Shown here: piece after piece, positions 23,384-35,655 of the stretch
Layout: every line of letters starts with the position of its first letter
Numbering within the stretch: the first letter of the stretch is position 1
Source of the DNA: Acanthochlamys bracteata
Lineage: Eukaryota > Streptophyta > Magnoliopsida > Pandanales > Velloziaceae
DNA length: 64,000 nucleotides
Reading direction: 5' to 3'
NCBI GenBank assembly: GCA_019914995.1
Contig: CM034135.1
Coordinates: forward strand, 1,428,501-1,492,500
Translations under genes and position numbers: made by a program
Notes under the pieces: generated by a model
Database searches by the model: none
The model's input: the letters and a program-made list of their open reading frames with translations, nothing else
Told to the model about the DNA's origin: nothing

Positions 23384-24618
23384 CAGTGTTAGCATATTTG
23401 GATGGGACCGTCCGGTCGGTTTGTAAATCATCGATCCGCTACGATAAATTGGTTTGAATTTGTATAAAATTTGGTTGTGTTAGTAACCCATGATCTGAAT
23501 TGACTTGAATCGGTTGACGATTTTCGATCGGTCGAACAGTTTGGATTAAAAAAATAAAGAACAAATTTTATGTTATTAACGCAGATGAACTAACACCTAA
23601 ATCATTTTTCTCAATGCGTTCGAACTATTTAGGTTTTTCTTTGCTCTCTGCTTCGCCGATCTGTGAATCCTTCAAGCTTTTTCTTCGAACGTCCGACGAG
23701 ATTCTGTTCTCCAGCGAGAACTTTTATCTCCTTTCTTCAGTTTTTTAGCTAAATACCTTCTTCGCTCTTCCCACTAGTCACGAGTTGTGATTTTCTCTGC
23801 CGTTCAGCTAGCTGCTATCCAACAACTCTCGATGATGTCCATTAGCATATTGTTTGTTGCTGGAGTGCTTGTTAGGAGTAACATAATTTGTATGAGTAAT
23901 AATGCTGCTTGCACAAATATGCAGGTGAATGATCTTAGCCAGTGAGAAAAAAAAGAAAAAATCGAAGAACTGCAATTGAGCAAGTGTTTGTGCCTTTGTG
24001 AAGGAATGCATTAAGAAACAAAGCTTTTTCTGTTTTGATGTATGAGATTGTTATTGAAAAGACCTTCCTACTATGTAGTAATCCAGCAATTGCTACTGAG
24101 CAGTAATGTAAGACAATATCAGATTGTTATTGTTTCTTACTAGTTTACTTTAGTAAAGACAATATGGTTGCTAGTAGTTAGGCAGCAATGTAGCTACTGA
24201 TATTGTGGTTGTTATTGTTATTCTGAACTTCTGAAAACAGTGATTGTTAATTTATTATAACTTACAAATTTTGATGCTTAGAGTTCTGGAGGGCTGTTAG
24301 CACTTAACACTTATCTGTAATTCTGTGTGTGTATTATGTTAATGTTTGAAAGTTATAAGTTTTAACTTTGAATTCTTGCTGGGTGACTGGTATGTGCAAG
24401 TGCGTAACTCTTTAAATTCGGTCATGTGAAGTGTGTAACTATAAATTTGTAACAAAGTAATACTACATGTCAGAAATAGTGACTCAGCAGGTCAACGGCA
24501 GGTGAACCCGTTGACTTGCTGTTAACTCATGATCCGGTGATTGACCTGCTGTTGACTCATGATTCGGTGACACGGACATAAATTCAGGTTGATCGCCGGA
24601 TCGATTTTTATAACACTG
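23384..24618. mobile_element. Possible hAT-like non-autonomous element with internal unrelated DNA
   Basis: The left end CAGTGTTA is matched by TAACACTG at the right. Just inside are GACCGTCCGGTCGGT on the left and GGATCGATTTTTATAACACTG on the right. The flanks read GGTAAGAT and AATAAGAT, a possible 8-bp target duplication with two differences. The interior at 23640-24010 is of ordinary genic composition and unlike the ends, possibly captured sequence, but no frame is convincing. Similar subterminal words (CCGTTGAC, GATCCGG) tie it to the element at 22295. Confidence 0.5.
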
Positions 24619-25244
24619 AATAAGATTTTAGATAATTATTGCTGCCGCTCAGCTAAAATAAATTTTAAAGTAAATATTTATTAGTAAAAATAAATATAAA
24701 TTTTAAAATAAGTTTTTACTATCAATTTTTTTAAATTTTTTTAAAATTTATTTTTAATACTTACTATTAATACAAAATTTATATGAAATTTATTTTTATT
24801 TTAAATTATTTTAAATTTTTAATTTAATTTTCTAAAATCATATTTAAAAAATTAAGTTTATTTGAAGGTAAACACACTCTTATGTGATTTAAATAAAAAA
24901 TATTTTAAAATTTTTTAAAATAAATTATATTTTTAATTTTAAATAATAATAAGAAGAAAATTTGATATTATAAAATTTTCTTATACTTTCTGAATACTAA
25001 AAAATATTAAATAAAAATAAGTACCGTCGAATGAGCTCCTATTGTAAACTATATCAGTATATCTTAAGGTTAATATTAATGTTGTATCCCTCAAAGTATG
25101 AAAATGAAAATTTAGGTGATACAATAATGAGAATATATTTTTGGAACAACCAATCTAAACTGAAATTTTTTAGATGCAATTGACCGAGTATCATTTCGCA
25201 GCTAAAATTGAAAAGAACTTTACACATGAAGAAGAATATAAGAT

Positions 25245-28200
25245 CTAACTGTACCGAGATCCAAGCGATTGGAAGGCACGTCGGTAGTAAAGCTTGAGCT
25301 CCTCTTCATTCTCAAACCTGCTCATGATCGATTCCCATGGCTCCTCCTCCATATGGATCTTAAGATGTGCGTTTCTGATAATTTCCTGCCCGAAAGGAAG
25401 CTTCCGCAGATTCGTACAATCACGTATCTCTAGAAGCTTCAGAGAAAGGAAAGTGTACTCGCCATCGCAAATGCTGATAAGATGATGCAGACCTTTCAGC
25501 TTCAATGCCCTCAAGCAACGGAATGGTTCTTCTAATTTTTCTTCAGGTACGAGACCAGCAGCCGTGCTGCCTTCTGCAATAACTTGCTTTAATTTGAAGC
25601 ACGAGGACACTTCAAGATATTCGAGGCTTCGGAGCTGCATAACCCAAGTGATGTTTTCTAATTTGTAGCATCGGAAAAGATATAGCTCCCGGAGGGAAGG
25701 CATAGCTACTCCTGCAGGTTCTTTTCGTTGCCAGATGAGTTCCTGAACGCCCCATATTCTAAGAGTTTCCAATTCCGGAAGCGTCCATCCTTCTTCAAAT
25801 ATCAAAAGTGAATCAAAGTGTTCAAACCGGAGCACCTTGAGATTTTTGCTCAATGGTGGCACGGTACCCACGAGATGTATCATCTTTCTCTTCTCATCTT
25901 CACTATAATTACGTTCACCAATCAAAGAAATTGATCGTGTGAAATAAGTTGTTGATAATTGGAGAAGATCATCGAATATTTTCACGGATATCCCAAGATA
26001 TTGCAAGCTGTTGCTCAATCGTAGCACCTCGTCAATGCTTGCATTCTGGTCTTCATTCCAGCTGGTATTTCCATATCGTCCCCAAGCTGTGAATTTACTA
26101 TTGTATAGGTCGAGCACTTGTAGTTCAGATAGGCTCGATATCCATCCATATGGTATGTAATCGAGACCCCATGTTTTCCGAAGAAGCAGAAACCTTAACT
26201 TTCTCAAGTTCCTCATTGTGTCTGGTAGCTTTCTAATCGCAGTATTAGATAGATTCAAATAGACAAGGTTTTCAAGAGAACCGATCTCCTCAGTATTATA
26301 CGCAATCTCAGAATGTTGTAAATCCAAATAGCGCAGTTTTGGCGGAGAGATTGATTGTGAAATAAAGGCACAATCAAAGAAACTACCTAAACTAAATACT
26401 GTGAGGTTTAACAATTCGGAGCAGTGTAGTGGGTACTTCTGTGCTTGCTTTTCTTTTCTTCCGTTTACCAGCAAGGATACACATTGAGCTTCTTGCAACA
26501 GGTGGGTACCAATTTCCTTGAAGTTTATGACCATCCATTTATTTGGTTTGCGCCCCTCTTCATTCGCAATCCATAACGCCATGTCTCGAATAACGTCATG
26601 CAACCACACCTGCAAGATAAGGACCAAAATCCATATATATAACTGCATACATCGGAGTATAGTGATCATTTCATACCAAATATGCAAGCATTGTTCGATG
26701 AAGCTAAAATGTGATGTACACTAGTTAGAATTTGAAATTATTGAAAGATATACAAACTAGTAATATAGAAAAACAAAATTGTCTCTAAAGATTAGTAATC
26801 ACCTGTGTTTCATCGTCAGGATCATGTTCTAACAAGGCTGTCATTTTCAGTCTTCCAACAAGGAAAATACCGTCTCTATAAGCACCATCAAAATTATTTG
26901 TTGAGTTGCAATCTAGAAATCCAAAGCCAATCCAACTACGTATAAGCTCCCGGACATCTATCTTCCAATCTTCTGGCCACAGTGCACAAGATAAGAAGCA
27001 TTGCTTATCTGTATCATTCTGTAAAGAGTCATAACTAAGCATAAGTATTTGAAATGTTTCATCATGTCCATCTGGTACTCGAAGATGTTTTGATTTTTTC
27101 ATAAACTTGATAGCTTCCCGCCACTCTGTGATAGTTGGTTTTATAGCCATAGCACGGCCGATAGAATTCAGTGCAAGGGGCAGGCCTTTGCATTCCTCAG
27201 CAATAGCCTGTGCAGTGAGTCGGATATTTTCATCTGACATGAGATCCTCAGAAATTTTGTCTTTAAATAAAAGCCATGCATCTGTCTTATTCAAAGTATC
27301 AACCTTGATCTTTCTCTTGACTTTCATTTCAACACATACTTTCAGAATTCTTGTAGTTAGTATTACCTTTCTCTTAAATTGTTTGCCTCCTTGGTATGCT
27401 GGGAGTCCAACCTCTTCTAGATTCAGAGATTCCCAAACATCATCTAACAATAGAAGAAAGTTCTTCTTTCTCAAATAGTTGAAGATGAGTTTAGGAAGGT
27501 CCTCGCCACTCAGTTGTAGCTCTAATGCCTTTGCAATTTTCGTTGAGAGATTCTGCGGTGTATAATCTTTTGAAACCACGACCCAAATGACTAGATCAAA
27601 GCTGCAATAGCTACCAAGTGAGCTGCCAGATTGTAGCTCATTATTAATTCTCTTGAGCAGTGTAGTCTTTCCAATTCCGCCCATGCCTACTATTCCCAGT
27701 ATATTTTCTTCATCGTTCGCCAAAAATTCGGCGGCCTCGTTGAGATAGGAGTCTAAGCCGTAAGTGGAAGAGTTGATTGGTTGCTCTTCAACAGCTGCCG
27801 GAGGCGGCTTCATCCCCTGGCTGTGGACGTGAACAACTCCTTCTTTGAGAAGGGTTTCCACTTGTGCGAGCAGGTTGCTTGATGCTATGCTGATCTGCAC
27901 ATAATCAAAAGAGAAGATTCTCTTGAGCTGGAGATGGCGGTTGATCAGTTGGGTAGCTTCTTTAAGTATTCGCTCGACCTTCTCGAGCCAATGGTCAACT
28001 TCTTTCAGCCAGACATGCCCTCTGAGCTCAAAGATTTTAGTTTTAAGAGCAACATCGTCTTTGAGAAGCTGCAAACGGTCGAAGGAATTTTTGAGAGCAT
28101 TGATTTTGGAGTTGAGACGGCCGAGATATGGGATTAACACCGCTGCTAGCACGGCGATCACTGTGGTTGCGAAACGGAATGCCCAGCTCACGAGCAACAG

Positions 28201-28566
28201 AGTAAGTTGGTTCATGATGGCTTGCATGGTGGTTGGTTGAGAGGGCGGAGGGCATGGTGTTGGAAGAACTGGTGCAGTTGATGGAGGTGGTGGGGAACCA
28301 GGTCTCTGAAGTTTTTTGTATGATGGATACTTGGGGTAAATAGAGGGAGGACTAGGTGGGTGAGCAAACGGAAGTTTCAGTGGGTGAGATGGAGGATAAT
28401 CGCCGGGTGGTGGGGATGGCTTCACCTTAGGTGGCTTAGGATGTGGTTTTCCTCCGGCGCCGGTGCGGGGAGGAAGAGAGTTGTGGGAGCCGGCGGAGGA
28501 AGAAGGAAGGTTAGTGGCTAGTTGTAGCATGAGAGGGTAGAGAATGACAAACAATAGCTTCCCCAT
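25245..28566 (-). CDS. CC-NBS-LRR immune receptor (RPS5 class) with signal-like, proline-rich and membrane-spanning N-terminus
   Basis: Two exons, 28566-26803 and 26609-25245, give 1042 residues. Residues 1-25 are a hydrophobic signal-like start. Residues 30-112 are proline-rich (KPHPKPPKVKPSPPPGDYPP and similar), followed by a strongly hydrophobic segment at 117-147. A coiled-coil stretch at 148-215 follows. The NB-ARC domain then shows a P-loop GMGGIGKTT (294-302), kinase-2 LLLLDDVW (371-378), ILTTR (402-406), GLPLAL (461-466) and CFLSCALWPED (523-533). Exon 2 opens with an MHD-type LHDVIRDMALWI and then LRR units to the end. Family members detect pathogen effectors and trigger cell death from the cytosol or plasma membrane. 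The N-terminal extension is not usual for this class, and RPS5-type genes are often intronless. The reading frame is intact; the start chosen is the first ATG of the open frame. Confidence 0.9.
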
Positions 28567-30077
28567 GGTGGAAGCAGATCCTTGGTAATGATGACAAATC
28601 TATGGATGAACAGTGATGCCAAAGAGTTGGTCGTTATTTGAAGATGAACAAGAAGAAGGAGAAAATTGGATGCAGGTGATAAATGGCAGCTTGCTCTTGA
28701 ATGTATATCCCTTCCCTATAAGATCCCTTCCCTACTTATAGTAGCTCTTCAATACGTTAATCATAACCCCGTAGAGTTGGAATATTTTTGCAAGTCTGAA
28801 GATAAACGAATTAACAATTACAGCTGGCTGTTTATTGTACATGTACATTTTGAGATTACAGCTAGACTTTGTTTTTAAAATCTTTTTTTTAAATAACCAT
28901 CATTTGTCGTGGTTAGTTGTGCTGACCATGAAACGAAAGCAAGCTCACCAACTTGTTCTTTCATGTTTAATAAAATTTCACCAAGTCAATGAAAGATTAG
29001 AAATTTTCAGCATTTTAAAATACATACAGACCTTGTAGTTCTATGCAATATTAGATAACTATAGGGTATTTTCTTCGTACATAAACTTTGCTTCTATAAC
29101 CTTCGTACATATAGTATAAACTTTTTTTTTTTTTTTTTTTTTTTCGCAAACCTCCTCAGTATGCTTTACAGCAACTACAGATCAAATTCTCACAGCATTT
29201 TCAAAATTTTTTTCTTCTTTCTTCCCTCGTTCAAATAAACTTCATCTAAAGACTCGAGGAAATTCCATGTAAGAAATTGCATTATGAGGCTGCCGACCTT
29301 ATCACTACAGAAGCCCAAATTCGTTAACTAAAAGAATACTAAGCACGAACTTAGAAAGAGTCGGGCTCACGAATCTTTTTTTTTCTTATTAAGGAAACTT
29401 CAGAAAGATTTTAAAAAATATTGTTATGAATTTTTTTTGGGATAGCAGCAATATAATTTACTATGACATGTCTAGTTTCTTTATAGACCAAACCAACAGA
29501 AAAGGTTTGGAATAGGATATGGAAATAATCGATTTATATCTTGGCAATTTTTGCATAGAGAAATGTAGATTGCAATATGATTCAAAATCAAGAAGATTAC
29601 TAAATAAATTTTACAACACCAACATGAAAATGTTCACATAGTTTGGTAAATCTTTTTATTTTAAATTTATGATTACTTTTCATCAAGAGTGAAATCCATA
29701 AAACTAAAACAATTTGCTTAGCCAAACATTCTTATCTTACTGATTTTCTCATCGAAATGAATCGATTATCAGCATTAAGCATTTCTTCATAAATATTAAA
29801 AGATATTTGAAAATGCTTATTAAGAAAATAATAAAATATTTTGAAAATTTTTAAACTAAATTTTATTATTTTTACTTTTTAAAAAATAAAAATAATTAAT
29901 AATAAAATTTTATGATATAAATTTTTTTCATATTTTAAAATAATTTTGTACAGTATTTTAGAAACTTCATTAAAAAATATAAATAAAAAATTGAAATTAA
30001 AAAAGTCTCCAAAGCATTACGTCGTTGACTGCATAACAGTATTTTTCTTAGAAAATCAGTAACACCTGCTAGATTTA

Positions 30078-30330
30078 GATGAGCGTTTGGCTGTAATTAT
30101 AAAATAAGAGTTTTTTTAAATAAATTTTTTTTTTAAAAAATAAGTTTTATTTTTTTATTTCTAAAAAAAATTAAAAATATATAATAAAAAAATCTCATTA
30201 CATAAAATTTTTTTATATTTTCTAAATTTTTAAATAATTTTTTTAAATATTTATAAAATATGTGTTGAAAAATATAAAATAAAAAATTAAGAAGTAGCTT
30301 ATGGAAAATGTTCTCTCAAACGGACTGCAA
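30078..30330. mobile_element. AT-rich MITE-like element (family copy)
   Basis: It starts with GAGCGTTTGGCTGTAATTAT and ends near CTCAAACGGACTGC. Its core, CTCATTACATAAAATTTTTTT, is shared with the copies at 8577 and 30683. There is no coding sequence. Confidence 0.5.
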
Positions 30331-30682
30331 ACTCTTTTTCAAGTGCAACATGCACTTGTACAATTTTGGCTGTGAAAGTTATAAGCTCAAAAATTTCAGC
30401 ACAATGTGGTTGAAGCTCAAAGAAAGCAAGGTGATAAAATTAAACAAAAAAAAGTTGTTCAAAAAATAACTCTCCATAAGCTGTAGTAGCGGTGAGTGGT
30501 AGCGTTAGTTCTATTAAGCTCAGATAAGTATTTTTTTATAAATATTTTTTCCCTCTCACGGAAATATGTTCGTCGGCATTGTTTTCTTCTTTTATCATTC
30601 CTATTTTTTTATTATGTTTCTTTCCACTTTTCATCTAAGAAAATTTGAGATCTCAAACAATTTAAATTTTTATTTGTTGGCT

Positions 30683-30935
30683 TCATATGCTTATAAAATA
30701 GAATTTTTTTAAAATAGAAAATATTTTTATTTTTTTTGAAAAAATAAGCTCTATTTTTTTTACTTTCAAACAAATAATAAAAATATGCAATAAAAAAATC
30801 TCATTTCGTAAAATTTTTTTACACTATCTAATTTTTTAAATAAATTTTTTAAATAATTATAAAATATATATTAAAAAATATAAAATAAAAAAAATTTAAA
30901 AAATTATTTATGATAAACGGTACCAAACAGTTCCG
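30683..30935. mobile_element. AT-rich MITE-like element (family copy)
   Basis: It starts around ATGCTTATAAAATAGAATTT and ends at CGGTACCAAACAGTT. Its internal CTCATTTCGTAAAATTTTTTT matches the family core, and the orientation is the same as the 8577 copy. Confidence 0.5.
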
Positions 30936-31361
30936 TAGTGTTCACACGCGGCTCTAGTCCGTGTTCCATCATTAGGTCTTCAATAGGTAGACGAGCTGTT
31001 TTTTTTTTTGGAAATCACTGATAGGTCTTCACCAATATCACCTCTTAACATTAACAATCTGTTTAGTAATTGATGAATTAATTTTATTTGGTATAAGTTT
31101 TATACTTTTATGAGATTAATTGAGAGGTAAACATTTTTTGATTAATTTTATATGAAATTAATTAGCTACACTCTAACTTGAATTTTGGTGTCCTAAACAT
31201 TATGTTGAATTCCTATAGTACCCATTATGTTTTAACAAATCTACCGCACTTCGTTCTCTCTCGCGTCTTCGGCTGCCGCTCGCCTCTCGCCTTTGCTCGC
31301 CTATCGCCTCTGCTCCCGTTTAAAATTCTGTTTTTCTTCCAACATAGTGAACAAGTCATAT

Positions 31362-31466
31362 AATGCCGAGGAAAGCGAGTGTTGCCGGAGAGTCGAGAGA
31401 GAGTTCTGCAGCAGAGAGGAATTTGGGACAGAGACATGTCAAGGCTCTTTCTCAACGAGAATAGAA
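31362..31466 (+). other. Short coding-like frame, possibly a captured first exon
   Basis: A 34-codon frame starts MPRKASVAGESRESSAAERN and ends at TAG. It follows a C/T-rich stretch (31245-31330) that looks like a 5' untranslated leader and sits between very AT-rich flanks. Composition changes sharply on both sides. It may be a captured fragment of another gene. I do not recognise the protein. Confidence 0.25.
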
Positions 31467-32044
31467 AGAATCAAAACTCAGAAGGGTATTCAAATTTTTA
31501 ATAAAAAATTATTCTTATTTATTTCTCAATTATTAAAAAATAATTAAAAATTAATAATATATATTTTTTGTTAATTTTATTAATATATTCAAATAAAATA
31601 AAATAAATTATTATTTTAATTTTAATTTGAATAAGTTATTATTATTTAATTTTATTTTAATATATTTTAATTTATTATTTTTATATTCAAACAAATCGTA
31701 AATCATTTGTGAATATGTTTGATTTGATCTTCTGCATCAATGCAAGGCTTAGGGTGATTTAGAAGTGCTAACAAAATAGAATTTTTTTTAAAAAAATATT
31801 TTTATCATATCTAAAAAGTAATTTTATTTTTTATTTAAAATAATAATAATAATATAATTTTATGATATAAAATTTTTAAATAAAATTTATAAAAAATTAT
31901 TAAAGTTTTATTAAAAATGTGAAATAAAATTGCTGAGCGAAAAGTACTCTATAAGAGTTGCCAAACGCAGACCTAGCAATTTCAATTTCTGCTCACTCAT
32001 GCAGTCTTTTATCGTGATTTCCTCCTTTCATCCTTTCTTACATG

Positions 32045-32154
32045 AGAAGCTGTTGAATATTATCGACGGAGATCGAAAGGCGAGCGATGCTGCAGGCGGA
32101 AACGGCGGAGGAAGAGCTGATGCGGCGGAGATGGCTGTAGAGCGCGAACCTTGA
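32045..32154 (-). pseudogene. Fragment of thioredoxin-o-like first exon (second copy)
   Basis: The minus strand reads MASRFALYSHLRRISSSSAV, then SACSIARLSISVDNIQQ, and similarity to 21111-21328 stops soon after. Upstream DNA (32155-32560) is also alike, so this is part of a larger duplication rather than a retrocopy. Only the presequence part is present, so the fragment cannot encode a thioredoxin. Confidence 0.55.
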
Positions 32155-33562
32155 AGCCATTTTTACGTTCTATTTTTCTTTTCTTCCAACCGTCGTCAAA
32201 GTTCTCAAAGTCAACAATGCGGAAGCAATCTGGGCCATACTCTGCCTATAAAAGCCCATGTAACTACCAGCTATTTAAAGGCTCAAAACAACAATATTTT
32301 CAGAAAAAATAAAAATAAGTGAAAAATAAAAACAATGTAAGTTTTATTTTAATTTAAAAGTAACAATGCAATCCAATGGGATCATAACCACTTGTGTCAA
32401 ATAACATAATTGTTAAGAGTATGAAATTCCAATCTTAATATTTTAGCTTGTTATATTAAATATGCACTGAGTGCTACAATATCAAAACAAAGATTCTTCA
32501 AAATAATTTTACTGGAAACTTTTCTCTTCTCATTGAATTTTTAAAGACCCTATTAACAATTTTTTTAAAAATTTAATGTCATGGTCTTTTCTTTCCCAAA
32601 ACTAACTTTATTTATGCATCACTTTAATTTTGGAATTGCAGTACATGTCACGACCCACCAAAGAAAACAAAAGAAAGAAAGAATGAGTACAATCTGTAGT
32701 GCTACCAAATAAGTTAGCCCATGGAATTGGTATCCTGCTTTGACTTGTTACCCAATTCCAATCTCTTTCAATTAAACTTAATTTATCTTAAAATAAACTC
32801 ATTTTTTTAAATACAAAATTTTAAAAAAATAAATTTATTTTATGTTAAAAGTAAATTTAGAAAAATAAAATTTATGTGGTAGATAAACATGCTCTAAAAA
32901 TATGTTTTGAAAGTATCAAATAATAAATTATATATATAAATAATTTATACTTTATAAAATATATACATAACTATTATATTTCAAGATAAAAAATATAAAT
33001 TTATTCTTTGAAAATTTTAAAATTGATTTTAAGCAACCTTAGAGGTTCTCTAATTATTTGCACACTTTGTTCGTATAAAATTAGAATTCAATTACTTCTT
33101 GACAAGGTGCTGAACATTGAGTGGCCCATTATCTTATTAAAAATAGAATTTTTGTTAATTAAATATTGACCATTTTAAGTCGTTAAAAAATTATTTTTTT
33201 TGCAAATTTCCTAAAAGATCATGTTGGAGTCTCTCATATGTTGAATGTGAGTCAGATGAGTGCGTTTTGGAATTGCATTCCAAACACTATTTTTTAATTT
33301 ATTTTATTTTATATTTTTTAAAATATATTTTATAAGTTTTAAAAATTTTATTTAAAAATTTAAAATATATAAAAAAATTATACGTAGTGAAATTTTTCTA
33401 TTATATATTTTTATTATCTTTTTAAAAATAAAAAATAAAAAGAATTTAGTTTTTAGAAAAAATAAAAATATTTTTTTTAAAAAAATTTTATTTCATAAGT
33501 AATTTCAAACGAAATTGTGGCTTTTAATTTGGGAGCTTTTCGTGTACGACAACAACACTATA

Positions 33563-34055
33563 GGGCGTTTGGTGCGTGGGCTATTGCTTTTAAAATAAAA
33601 TTATTACAAAATAAAAAATATTTTTATTTTTTAAAAAATAAACTATAATTTTTTATTAAAAAATAATAAAATAAAATTTTTATTATATAAACTTTTTATT
33701 ATTTTAAATTTTAAATAAAATTTTTAAATGTTTATTAAAAATATATTAAAAAATATAAAATTAAATATTAGAAACTTATTTTTGAGATAATTGATGCCAA
33801 CTGTAATGCATTGGCGTTTTTATGAAATAAAATTTTTCTAAAATTTAAAATATTTTATTTTTTTAAAAATAAATTTTATTTTTTTATTTTTAAAAAAATA
33901 ATAAAAATATATAATAAAAATATCTTATTATGTAAAAGTTTTTTACACTTTCTAAATATTTAAATAAAATTTTTTATATTTATAAAATATATATTTAAAA
34001 ATATGAAATAAAAAATTAAAAAAATATTTAAAAATGCTAAGCCAAACGGGCTCAT
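33563..34055. mobile_element. Two adjacent AT-rich MITE-like copies
   Basis: The first runs about 33563-33812, from GGGCGTTTGGTGCG to GATGCCAACTGTAATGC. The second runs about 33815-34055, from GGCGTTTTTATGAAATAAAA to GCTAAGCCAAACGGGC. Both carry the family's internal order of A/T blocks with an ATAATAAAAATAT-type core. Another copy, reversed, lies at about 33260-33520. Confidence 0.5.
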
Positions 34056-35103
34056 AATAAGTTTACCTCTTTTTTTATCTCATTCTTTTGAAGAAGAGTT
34101 TTAAAAAAAAAAGAGATTTAAAACAAAATTTACTATTTTTATCTAAATCATAATAATAATAAATTATGATGTATAATTTTTTTATATTTTATAAAAATAT
34201 TACTAAAAATATAAATTAAAAAGCATTTTCAAATATCGCCTAAATCAAACAACCATAATTATAAAAATAAATATATTGTTTATATAAAAAACAAATCGTT
34301 ACCATTTTATTCGCTTTATCTGAAAGTTGAATTAGAAAAATGTGAGTGTTTAATTGTTGATATTATACGTCTTAGTATAAAATTTGCCCAAAAAATTGTA
34401 ATGTCTTCTGACATTAGCAATTTAGCCTGACCATAATAATTGTGGAAATTAGATAATCACAACTATTGCTCGACTAAAATAATGTTCAAAGTAAAATTTT
34501 ATATTATTGTTTTCTTTCGTGGAGGCAAAGAGTGTTTTAAAATTTTCGGAAACTGACAGAAAAATGTAATGCCTTGTTACATTAGCATGCAAAGATTGAA
34601 TCATTATGGCAACATAAAGCTAGTAGCACTAATCAAAACTTTTACTTGTTTCTTTAGCAATAATGAAGAAAACATAATTGAAAAGGAACAAGCTCTTAAG
34701 TTGAGTGAATAGAAATTCCAATATCCCTATGCGTTTGCCTAAGCTTTTGCCAACATTTTAAAAGTTCTCTTTTATTTTATATTTTAAATAAAATTGTTAT
34801 ACTATTCTATAAATTATATTAAAAAATTTAGAATATAAATTTTATATCATAAATTTATTATTATTATGTTTTAATTTTTATATAAAAAAATATATTATTT
34901 TTTAAAATAGAATAAACATATTTTTTATTTTAAAAAAATTTATTTTTTATAACACTTTCCAACATCACTAAGATATCACAAAACAAAAAGGTATATCAAA
35001 GCATTTTTTCTGTTTCACCAATCTCATTAAAAAAAAAAATTTGATTAGAATTTATTATTATTATTTCAGTTTGCCTCAAATGAATACAACTTTTGCTTCA
35101 AAT

Positions 35104-35655
35104 TAGGGTTGACAAATTTCGATCCGATCCGAAAATTCGATCAGAAAAAGTCAGATTCGGATCAAACTTTAGTCAGATTTGGGTCGATGTCGGATCGATC
35201 TGAAAATTTTAAATAGATTCGGGTCGAATTTGAATTGACCCAAAATTGATCCGTTTAATCTGTATAACTACTTATATAGTATATACTATTTAATAATTAG
35301 AAAATAATAGCAAAAAATTTGAATTTAATTAGTATATATATATTTTAATTTATCTTACTTTAACTAATTTTTATTTAATTTATAAAATTTGTCAAAATTA
35401 ATATTTTTCTTTTTAAATATATCATAATTAATAATATATATTATTATTAAAAATTAATATTTATAATGTTTATTTTAATAATTTTAATTATTAAATGGGT
35501 CGATTTAAGTTTGTTTCGGTTATGAATAGGTTGGATTAGGGTTGACAATTTTGACCCATATAAATTAATAAATCGGATTAGAATTAAATAATTTTAATCT
35601 GATTATTATATGGGTCGATCCAGAATCGATCTAAAAATCCGAATTGTCACCCCTA
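35104..35655. mobile_element. hAT-type MITE with perfect 8-bp target duplication
   Basis: The left end TAGGGTTGACAAATTTCGATC is mirrored by the right end (reverse complement TAGGGGTGACAATTCGGAT). Direct repeats CTTCAAAT lie at 35096-35103 and 35656-35663. The interior has GATCCGA / GGGTCGA words and an AT-rich core with no frame. A second internal ATTAGGGTTGACAATTTTGA occurs near 35536, so the element may be nested or internally duplicated. Confidence 0.85.

Larger units (their letters stand above)
21329..25244. other. Repeat-rich intergenic region
   Basis: No gene is supported. It contains sequence duplicated at 32.2-34.5 kb, a hAT-type MITE (22295-22892), a larger possible hAT-like element (23384-24618) and A/T runs of the dispersed family (24640-25020). 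The 3' flank of the NLR gene begins around 25050. Confidence 0.6.

Noticed and set aside
29113..29145. Long T-run that could mark a retroposon tail
   Set aside because: No retroposon body, target duplication or coding sequence was found next to it.
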